This document shows positions 1-4,794 of a DNA stretch of 7,200 nucleotides, in pieces. A program made the position numbers and the translations under genes. Source of the DNA: Dehalococcoidia bacterium (lineage in GTDB: Bacteria; Chloroflexota; Dehalococcoidia; Dehalococcoidales; BS750m-G39); contig SOKR01000050.1 of NCBI GenBank assembly GCA_004375675.1, positions 1 to 7,200 of the forward strand, written 5' to 3'. The notes beneath the pieces were generated by a model, which saw only the letters and a program-made list of their open reading frames with translations, had not been told where the DNA came from and did no database searches. Numbering within the stretch: the stretch's first letter is position 1; every line of letters starts with the position of its first letter.

Positions 1-394
1 CGGCGGCTATACCCACGGCGATAATGGCATTACGGGCGGTCTCGGCCGCCACCATGGGCGAAACCGAGTAGAACTCCCGCTCGGTGGCGGTGCCGAAGCG
101 ATAGCTTAAGGCGTCCTCCAGTCCCATCCTTTCCTCCCCGCTCAGTTCCTGGGTGCGGATAATGAAATCACCCCCACCGGTGCGCTGGATGATGGAGTTG
201 GCGTAGCCCAGCTCGGTCATGGCCGTCGCCAGCTCCGACTGCTCCACCTCTTCGTCAAAGCTGATGGTGAGGATGGAGCCGCTGCTGAATTCGACGCCCG
301 GTTTAAGCCCGAAGACGAGCAGAGCGATAATGCCAATCAGGATAACCGCCTCTGAGATAATCAAAAACCAGGACCTTTTGCCGGTAATATACAT
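1..394 (-). CDS. secF: Protein translocase subunit SecF, N-terminal part (3' end outside window)
   Basis: SecF is an inner-membrane RND-type subunit that works with SecD to pull exported proteins out of the SecYEG channel using the proton gradient. The visible 131 residues start MYITGKRSWFLI. They hold one hydrophobic transmembrane segment (about residues 11-30), then the conserved exit LKPGVEFSSGS (canonical SecF has GxDFxGG), and then the start of the extracytoplasmic P1 domain. The sequence ends at the left edge inside or just before the second membrane segment (NAIIAVGIAA), so about half the protein is missing. The ATG at 394 shares its A with the TAA stop of secD (TAATG), and an AGGAG lies 8 bases upstream inside the secD end. 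Translational coupling to secD is therefore likely. The assignment rests on both the sequence and the position directly after secD. Confidence 0.93.
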   Translation of the reverse strand, partial: MYITGKRSWFLIISEAVILIGIIALLVFGLKPGVEFSSGSILTISFDEEVEQSELATAMTELGYANSIIQRTGGGDFIIRTQELSGEERMGLEDALSYRFGTATEREFYSVSPMVAAETARNAIIAVGIAA

Positions 395-1728
395 TATTTT
401 TTCTCCTGGTGAGCGCTAAACAGTGCCGTCTTCCTGGCCAGACGCGTGCCCACGAAAAGACGCAGCAGGGTGCGGGTAACCACAATGGCGGTAAACATGC
501 TCACCGCCACGCCGATAAACAGGGTCAGGGCGAAGCCCATCACCGGGGCGCTGGCGACAATACTGCTGCCCAGCCCGTAAAGAATAGCGCAGACAATGAA
601 GGTGGTCACGTTACTGTCCCTGATGGCGGTCCAGGCGCGGTTGAAACCGGACTCGATAGCCGCCCCCAGCGTTCTGCCTGTCCTAAATTCTTCCTTCATG
701 CGCTCGAAGATAAGCACGTTGGCATCCACCGCCATACCGATGGATAAGATGAAACCCCCTAAGCCGGCCAGGGTCAGGGTGACCGGAATCAGCTTGAATA
801 TAGCCAGCACCAGCGCCCCGTAGAAGACGAGCGCCAGGCTGGCGATAACCCCAGGCAGGCGGTAGTAGATAATCATAAAGAGCATGACCAGTATGATGCC
901 GATCATCCCCGCCTTGAGGCTCATGTCGACGAAGTCTTCGCCCAGTATCGGCGATACCGTCTGGTCGTAGAGTATGGTAAGGGGCACGGGCAAGCGGCCG
1001 AAGTTCAGCTGGTTGGACAGGCGGGTGACTTCGTCCAGGCTTAGTCCTTCAACCTGCCCGCGGTCGGTGATAATATTCTGGATAATGGGGGCGATAGGCA
1101 GTCCTTCATCGTCGAGCAGGGCGACATCGCCGTCAAAGATAGCCATCGGCTGGTTGATAAGGCGCTCCGTGATCTGTTCCGATAGCTGGGTGCCTTCTTC
1201 ATCCCATTCGAAAACCAGCAGCAACCGCCCAAAATCGTCCCGGGCGACATAGGTGTTTTCGATGAAGTAGCGGCTGGTCAGCGCCCTTTCCTCGCCGTCA
1301 ATAAAACCGGTGGCGGGCTTCCATCGGCCCAGCTCGTTTTCCCACTTTGCCTCTTCGTCAGCGGCGGCCAGTTCCCCGAACTCCAGTATGTCCACCCGCG
1401 CCAGCCTCTCCTTTTCCTGGTTGGTGATGCTGATACCGGGCAGTTCGACCAGTATGCGGTCGCTGCCCTGTCTCTGGATGATGGGCTCGGTTACCCCCAG
1501 CGGGTTAATGCGGTTGCTGAGGATTTCCTTAGCCCCCTCCATGGCGCTGTCCCTCTCCTCCGCCTCTATCCCGGAGAGGTCGGCTTGATAGACGATGTGA
1601 ATACCGCCCTGCAGGTCCAGCCCCATCCTCATTTCTTCTCTGCCGAACAGGGGATAGACCAGGGTGCAAACGGCAAAGGCGAAGATGGCCAGCAAAATCA
1701 CTAGAACTACGGCGTTTCCTCTAGTCAT
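394..1728 (-). CDS. secD: Protein translocase subunit SecD
   Basis: SecD is the partner of SecF in the proton-driven Sec translocation motor of the cytoplasmic membrane. The 444-residue protein has an N-terminal membrane segment (about 7-27), then the hallmark GLDLQGG (36-42), and a periplasmic P1 region (about 43-265) that is much shorter than in the roughly 615-residue E. coli protein, as is usual for Gram-positive and Chloroflexota-type SecD. A C-terminal block of five hydrophobic segments follows (about 272-425). This block carries the conserved GMAVDANVLIFERMKEE (331-347) and GFNRAWTAIRDSN (361-373). The ATG at 1728 is the only usable start: the same frame meets a TGA 15-18 bases upstream, and the next ATG (Met33) would remove the first membrane helix. 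A GAGGT lies 12 bases upstream, a long spacing, so initiation may be modest. The gene follows the nucleotidyltransferase gene by 40 bases with no visible terminator, so co-transcription is likely. Confidence 0.96.
   Translation of the reverse strand: MTRGNAVVLVILLAIFAFAVCTLVYPLFGREEMRMGLDLQGGIHIVYQADLSGIEAEERDSAMEGAKEILSNRINPLGVTEPIIQRQGSDRILVELPGISITNQEKERLARVDILEFGELAAADEEAKWENELGRWKPATGFIDGEERALTSRYFIENTYVARDDFGRLLLVFEWDEEGTQLSEQITERLINQPMAIFDGDVALLDDEGLPIAPIIQNIITDRGQVEGLSLDEVTRLSNQLNFGRLPVPLTILYDQTVSPILGEDFVDMSLKAGMIGIILVMLFMIIYYRLPGVIASLALVFYGALVLAIFKLIPVTLTLAGLGGFILSIGMAVDANVLIFERMKEEFRTGRTLGAAIESGFNRAWTAIRDSNVTTFIVCAILYGLGSSIVASAPVMGFALTLFIGVAVSMFTAIVVTRTLLRLFVGTRLARKTALFSAHQEKK
403..407 (-). 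promoter_or_regulatory. Shine-Dalgarno of secF embedded in the end of secD
   Basis: On the minus strand an AGGAG motif ends 8 bases before the secF ATG and lies inside the last codons of secD. With the TAATG stop/start overlap, it fixes the secF start and points to coupled, near-stoichiometric synthesis of SecD and SecF. Confidence 0.75.
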
Positions 1729-1768
1729 ATCTCTTATACTACCTCAATAGGCTTGTTAGCCATATATA

Positions 1769-3262
1769 TTAACAGAGTGTCTTCTCGGTTGCCAGTCGCT
1801 GGCGGATATAGTCCAGGGCTTCCTGGCGATCGCTAAGCTCGCCCGATGCCTGCGCCTCGCGCACCGCTTCTAAAATCTCTCCCAGTGCGGGACCCGGACT
1901 CAAGCCGAAAATATTTATCAGGTCGTGACCGTCAACCAGCCTTACGGGCTCCACCAGCTTCTGCTGCTCGAAATGCTTTTCTAAAACGTATTCCACCATC
2001 CGGGCGTGCTCTGTCCAGCCCGCCATATCCAGGTTAGGTCCCCGGGTGGCCAGGTGGTCGGCCAGGCTCAAAAACAGTATGTCGATGCCCGCCTCATCGG
2101 TATCGCGGAAGTAGCGGTAGATAGCCCGCTGGGTGGGTAGCCCTTGCTGGCTCATCTGCCCCGGCCGCATGTGATAGTTTATCACAATCTCGACCAGCTT
2201 TGCCTCTTTGCCGCTAAAGCGCAACCTGGCCAGTATATCGGCCGCCGCCGCCGCTCCCAGCTTGGCGTGTTCCAGGAAATGCGTCCGCCCGTCCTCGCCG
2301 ACGGCTTTGGTCTCGGGCTTACAGATATCGTGGAGCAAGGCGGCCAGTTTGAGCAGCGACCTGCGGCTGCTGCCGCCGCCGACCTCGCGGTTAAAATGCT
2401 CGGCCAGCGCCTCCGACCAGGGTACGACCGCCAGCACCTCGTCGCTGGCGTATGGCCAGCTTCCCTGATGGAGGAGAAAATCAACGGCTATCACCGTTTG
2501 CAGAGAATGGTCGAAGACATTCCAGGAGTGTTCCCTGGGTTGCTCCACCCCTTTTGTCCCGGCCAGTTCGGGAAAGAGGGCGGTGATTAGCCCCAGCTCG
2601 TCGAGGTGGGGCAGAAATCTTTCGGGGTGGGGGACGGTCAGCAGACGGACTAACTCCTCCCTCAACCTTTCTCCGGCGACATCGGCGATAAGCTGACTCT
2701 GGCTCTTGACTAAAGCCCCGGTCGGCTCATCGAGGCTAAAGCCGAGCTCCGCCGCCAGTCGCGCCGCCCGCAGCAGGCGTACGGCATCATCCTCAAAAGC
2801 GGTCTCGGCGACCGCTCGAATCACTTTATTTCTAAGGTCGGCTTGCCCGCCGAACGGGTCGATAGCAGTGAAATCTTCTCGGCTAACCTCTTCCAGAGCA
2901 ACGGCGATGGCGTCTATGGTGAAGTCGCGCCGGCTTAAGTCCTGTTCGATGCTATCCTCGAAGCTGGTGAAATCGAGCTGCCACCGCCCCCCCGACGGCG
3001 CTTTCTTATCCATCACCACCACGCGGCAGATGCGGTTTTGCTTATCCAGCGGGACGAATTTCCCCCCCAGGGCGTCGGCTATTTTGGGGGCTAGCTCCAG
3101 GGCGTCGGCGGCAAGGGCGATATCGATATCGGCGGTGGCTCGTTCAAGCAGAGCGTCGCGGATAAAGCCGCCGACCAGATAGGCTTTAACCTTCTGCCCG
3201 CTCAAACAATCGCTTACCGCCGTTAATATCGCTAAAGCTCCAGGCTCGATAGATAGCTTCAT
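1769..3262 (-). CDS. HD-domain CCA tRNA nucleotidyltransferase / poly(A) polymerase family protein
   Basis: This is a class II nucleotidyltransferase that adds nucleotides to RNA 3' ends, most likely C and A to tRNA. The 497 residues (from the ATG at 3262) show the GGFIRD motif (31-36), the metal-binding DID (45-47), the RRDFTIDAIA block (111-120), and a template-like EDDAVRLLRAARL segment (157-169) in the head and neck region. A C-terminal HD phosphohydrolase domain follows, with candidate metal ligands His252, His311-Asp312 and Asp402. The tail GPALGEILEAVREAQASGEL is typical of this family. Whether it adds CCA, only A, or only CC cannot be told from sequence. An in-frame GTG at 3271 would add three residues. 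I prefer the ATG because the predicted transcript starts near 3286, which leaves a 24-base leader with GGGGTGGAG before the ATG and only about 15 bases before the GTG. It is the first gene of the operon with secD and secF. Confidence 0.92.
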   Translation of the reverse strand: MKLSIEPGALAILTAVSDCLSGQKVKAYLVGGFIRDALLERATADIDIALAADALELAPKIADALGGKFVPLDKQNRICRVVVMDKKAPSGGRWQLDFTSFEDSIEQDLSRRDFTIDAIAVALEEVSREDFTAIDPFGGQADLRNKVIRAVAETAFEDDAVRLLRAARLAAELGFSLDEPTGALVKSQSQLIADVAGERLREELVRLLTVPHPERFLPHLDELGLITALFPELAGTKGVEQPREHSWNVFDHSLQTVIAVDFLLHQGSWPYASDEVLAVVPWSEALAEHFNREVGGGSSRRSLLKLAALLHDICKPETKAVGEDGRTHFLEHAKLGAAAAADILARLRFSGKEAKLVEIVINYHMRPGQMSQQGLPTQRAIYRYFRDTDEAGIDILFLSLADHLATRGPNLDMAGWTEHARMVEYVLEKHFEQQKLVEPVRLVDGHDLINIFGLSPGPALGEILEAVREAQASGELSDRQEALDYIRQRLATEKTLC

Positions 3263-3286
3263 CTTCTCCACCCCGTAATACTCTAA

Positions 3287-3321
3287 GGCTAAACTATACT
3301 ACCAGTCGGCTAAAGTTACAA
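3287..3321 (-). promoter_or_regulatory. Promoter of the nucleotidyltransferase-secD-secF operon
   Basis: On the minus strand a TTGTAA (-35, 3316-3321) is followed after exactly 17 bases by TATAGT (-10, 3293-3298). That is four of six and five of six matches to the sigma70 consensus. Transcription would begin near 3286, giving a leader of about 24 bases to the ATG at 3262. Two copies of TTTAGCC (3308-3314 and 3287-3293), 21 bp apart, flank the -10 and could be operator half-sites, though they may be chance. Confidence 0.65.
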
Positions 3322-3340
3322 GGGGACCATTTATCGAGGG

Positions 3341-3417
3341 GAAAATAAAAGAAAAAGGCTCACCGCCGCTATTTACAGGCAGATATCAGCGATGGCTGAT
3401 TGCCTTGGTTAGCGGTG
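3341..3417 (-). terminator. Intrinsic terminator of the XRE regulator gene, with long three-part hairpin
   Basis: About 22 bases after the regulator stop, the minus-strand transcript can fold into a stacked hairpin. The outer arms are CACCGC/GCGGTG (3361-3366 with 3412-3417), the middle arms AGGCA/TGCCT (3377-3381 with 3401-3405), and the apex ATCAGC/GCTGAT (3385-3390 with 3395-3400) around the loop GATG. A T-rich run follows at once (TTTTTCTTTTATTTT, 3342-3356). This is the arrangement of a Rho-independent terminator. It would insulate the downstream operon, which has its own promoter within the next 50 bases. Confidence 0.72.
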
Positions 3418-3439
3418 AATATTGCCCCGCGGCGCGGCT

Positions 3440-3835
3440 TTAAGCGCTTTCTTTGGCCGTGCTCAGGGCAAGACTTTTTAAGATAGTTAGAATACCGATA
3501 ACGGCGCGCTGCACGTCAATCGGCTCCTGGGCTAGTATCCGGGCTACGTAGGGGTCGAGCTCGCCGCCGCCGTAGCGGGAGTGGCTCTCGGCTACGCCCG
3601 AGGAGGGGGGAGTCAGGTAGCCGGCCAGGGTGAACAGCTCGTTCTCCTCGAAACCCAGAGGTTCGGCGATTTTGCGCAGGATTGAACCTGAAGGGTAACG
3701 CTCGCCTCTTTCGATGCGACCCAGATGTGACGAGGATACGCCTGACATGGCGCTAAGCTGGCTCAGTGTTAGCCGCTGGGTGACTCTTCCCTGTCTGATT
3801 ATTTCGCCCAGGTTGGTGCTTCGGTTCTGGTCCAT
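3440..3835 (-). CDS. XRE-family helix-turn-helix transcriptional regulator
   Basis: This is a 131-residue DNA-binding protein. Residues about 8-70 form an XRE/Cro-CI type HTH domain. The motif LTLSQLSAMSGVSSSHLGRI (22-41) is followed by ERGERYPS, which matches the family signature around the recognition helix. Residues about 72-95 are a Ser/Pro/Gly-rich linker. The C-terminal DPYVARILAQEP...AVIGILTILKSLA (94-123) looks like one or two helices, perhaps for dimerisation. No protease or ligand domain is seen. The reading frame extends to a TTG at 3859, but that codon lies upstream of the predicted -10 (3845-3850), so I take the ATG at 3835. This start has no Shine-Dalgarno and sits about 3 bases from the predicted transcript start. 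The gene is divergent from a second small HTH gene and shares an operator-like palindrome with it, so autoregulation is likely. The target genes are unknown. Confidence 0.88.
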   Translation of the reverse strand: MDQNRSTNLGEIIRQGRVTQRLTLSQLSAMSGVSSSHLGRIERGERYPSGSILRKIAEPLGFEENELFTLAGYLTPPSSGVAESHSRYGGGELDPYVARILAQEPIDVQRAVIGILTILKSLALSTAKESA

Positions 3836-3844
3836 AACAGGAGA

Positions 3845-3873
3845 ATTATAATTCGCCAAATGGCAAATGTCAA
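3845..3873 (-). promoter_or_regulatory. Exact-consensus promoter of the XRE regulator gene
   Basis: On the minus strand TTGACA (3868-3873), 17 bases of spacer and TATAAT (3845-3850) match the sigma70 consensus at all twelve positions with ideal spacing. The spacer contains the palindrome GCCATTTGGC (3855-3864), placed where a bound dimer would block RNA polymerase. The predicted start is near 3838, only about 3 bases before the ATG at 3835. The -10 is also part of a perfect 12-bp palindrome, GAATTATAATTC (3843-3854). Confidence 0.8.
3854..3865. promoter_or_regulatory. Candidate operator, copy 1 (CGCCAAATGGCA)
   Basis: This near-palindromic site with arms GCCA/TGGC lies in the promoter spacer of the XRE regulator gene. 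It matches the second copy at 3948-3959 in 11 of 12 bases. Its position predicts autorepression. The binding protein is inferred to be one or both of the flanking HTH proteins. Confidence 0.55.
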
Positions 3874-3880
3874 CCTTTGC

Positions 3881-3903
3881 AAACGGGACAAAAGCTACCG
3901 TTT
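3881..3903. repeat. Inverted repeat AAACGG-N11-CCGTTT between the divergent promoters
   Basis: Six-base perfect arms (3881-3886 and 3898-3903) lie almost midway between the two -35 elements. They are 17 bp apart start to start, compatible with an additional protein-binding site or an UP-like element. The arms are short and the function is unknown. Confidence 0.3.
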
Positions 3904-3916
3904 AAATAAGTACCCC

Positions 3917-3945
3917 TTGACAGCAGGCAATTTCATAACTATAAT
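3917..3945 (+). promoter_or_regulatory. Exact-consensus promoter of the small plus-strand HTH gene
   Basis: TTGACA (3917-3922), 17 bases of spacer and TATAAT (3940-3945) match the sigma70 consensus fully. Transcription should begin near 3952, inside the palindrome at 3948-3959. That is followed by a strong AGGAGG Shine-Dalgarno (3961-3966) 8 bases before the ATG at 3975. The two -35 elements of this divergent pair are 43 bp apart, so the two promoters do not overlap. Confidence 0.82.
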
Positions 3946-3947
3946 AT

Positions 3948-3959
3948 CGCCAATTGGCA
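3948..3959. promoter_or_regulatory. Candidate operator, copy 2 (CGCCAATTGGCA)
   Basis: The core GCCAATTGGC (3949-3958) is a perfect 10-bp palindrome that overlaps the predicted transcription start of the plus-strand HTH gene. It differs at a single base from the copy at 3854-3865, whose centre is 94 bp away. Occupancy here would be expected to repress the small HTH gene. Confidence 0.6.
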
Positions 3960-3974
3960 TAGGAGGCTTGAACC

Positions 3975-4232
3975 ATGCTGCTGAAGACGAGGGTTTTTGA
4001 CCTATGCCCGGGGAGATATAAGAACCTGTCCGAACTGGCTGAGGCTATGGAAATATCGGTAAGCCAGGTTTACCGCGTGCAGGAAGGCAAGCGGAACATC
4101 AACTGCAAGTTCATTATCGGTGCTATCAAAGCCTTTCCCGGTTGCTCATTTGACGACCTTTTCTATTTTGTCTCCGAGGTGCCAGCTGGCAAGGATTCCC
4201 GTTCTACCTTTGTCTGGAGCCATCGTTTTTAG
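3975..4232 (+). CDS. Small Cro-like helix-turn-helix protein
   Basis: This 85-residue protein has a helix-turn-helix of the Cro/CI (XRE) type in its N-terminal half. NLSELAEAMEISVSQVYRVQ (17-36) runs into EGKRNIN, with the expected Ala-x3-Ile/Val-Ser pattern of the turn and recognition helix. Residues 46-66 (FIIGAIKAFPG...DDLFYF) are the remaining helices of a five-helix XRE domain. The last 18 residues are polar and probably disordered. There is no effector domain. The start is clear: AGGAGG 8 bases upstream and an exact-consensus promoter. The gene is divergent from the XRE gene at 3440-3835 and converges on def. I recall similar short HTH proteins from Dehalococcoidia genomes but cannot confirm it here. 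It could be a second repressor, an antirepressor-like partner, or a regulator of distant genes. Confidence 0.82.
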   Translation: MLLKTRVFDLCPGRYKNLSELAEAMEISVSQVYRVQEGKRNINCKFIIGAIKAFPGCSFDDLFYFVSEVPAGKDSRSTFVWSHRF

Positions 4233-4251
4233 GGACGGTCAGGGGGGTGGG

Positions 4252-4268
4252 GAGGTTGTAAAAACCTC
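4252..4268. terminator. Hairpin between convergent genes, possible bidirectional terminator
   Basis: GAGGTT and AACCTC (4252-4257 and 4263-4268) form a 6-bp stem with a 5-base loop in the 38-base gap between the stop codons of the small HTH gene and def. Neither strand has a T-run directly after the stem, so it is not a canonical intrinsic terminator. Its position, three bases beyond the def stop, still suggests a role in ending the def transcript. Confidence 0.35.
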
Positions 4269-4270
4269 GC

Positions 4271-4759
4271 TTAGAGTTGAGGGGCTTCGTCTTCGACCTT
4301 GTGCAGCTGGTCCTGGCTTTCCAGGTGGTCTATATAGAGCACCCCGTTTAGGTGGTCTATCTCGTGCTCCAGCGCTTGAGCCAGCAGCTCCTCGGCCTTG
4401 ATTCTTATTTCTTTGCCGCTGGCGTCCCGCCCCTTGACGGTAACCTGTTCCGAGCGCTTAATCTCCCCGTAATAGCCGGGGACGCTTAAGCACCCCTCGG
4501 TTACCAGGCGCTCGCCGCTGCGCTTAACTATCTCCGGGTTAATCAGGACGATGTTTTCGGCTTCGGGGATATCGATGACGATAACCCGCAGCGAGGTGCC
4601 CACCTGCGGCGCGGCTAAAGCCGCCCGCCCCGGATCGGCGCGCACCGTCTCCAGCATATTGGCAATCAGCTTCTGGATGGAGCCGTCGATGGTCTTGACC
4701 CGCTTTGCCTTTTGCTTCAATACCGGGTCGGGAAGAGTAATGATGGGAAGGACTGCCAT
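4271..4759 (-). CDS. def: Peptide deformylase
   Basis: Peptide deformylase removes the formyl group from the N-terminal methionine of new proteins, using a bound metal (usually Fe2+). The 162-residue protein has a normal length for the family. It carries motif II EGCLSVPG (88-95, Cys90 a metal ligand) and motif III QALEHEIDHLNG (128-139, His132 and His136 metal ligands, Glu133 the catalytic acid). Motif I keeps LAAPQ with the catalytic Gln52, but the two glycines of the usual GxGLAAPQ are replaced, giving RAALAAPQ (45-52). The ATG at 4759 has GAGGT 5 bases upstream. The gene follows priA by 35 bases on the same strand, with no terminator seen, so they are probably one operon. All metal ligands are present, so an active enzyme is likely. 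Confidence 0.96.
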   Translation of the reverse strand: MAVLPIITLPDPVLKQKAKRVKTIDGSIQKLIANMLETVRADPGRAALAAPQVGTSLRVIVIDIPEAENIVLINPEIVKRSGERLVTEGCLSVPGYYGEIKRSEQVTVKGRDASGKEIRIKAEELLAQALEHEIDHLNGVLYIDHLESQDQLHKVEDEAPQL

Positions 4760-4794
4760 CTTAAACCTCGTAACTGTGTCTGATTACAGTTTAC

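Noticed and set aside
1734..1763. Nine-codon reading frame (MANKPIEVV) between the nucleotidyltransferase gene and secD, overlapping a small GGCT-AACA-AGCC hairpin
   Set aside because: It has no Shine-Dalgarno, is very short, and the stem is only 4 bp. This is likely chance in a 40-base gap.
2144..3182. Long plus-strand reading frames of 148 and 158 codons opposite the nucleotidyltransferase gene
   Set aside because: They are antisense shadows of a strongly supported gene in GC-rich DNA, have low-complexity composition and no recognisable domain.
3847..3852. Plus-strand TATAAT within the GAATTATAATTC palindrome, as a possible promoter antisense to nothing or toward the small HTH gene
   Set aside because: The bases 17 bp upstream (GTTCTG) do not resemble a -35, and the palindrome alone explains the motif.
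3857..3859. TTG at 3859 as the start of the XRE regulator, adding eight residues
   Set aside because: It lies upstream of the consensus -10 and would not be in the predicted transcript. The added residues (MANYNSPV) show no family character.
3361..4268. The HTH pair as part of a prophage or mobile element
   Set aside because: No integrase, attachment-site repeats, transposase or other phage genes are seen, and the flanks are intact housekeeping operons. Only the CI/Cro-like layout suggests it.
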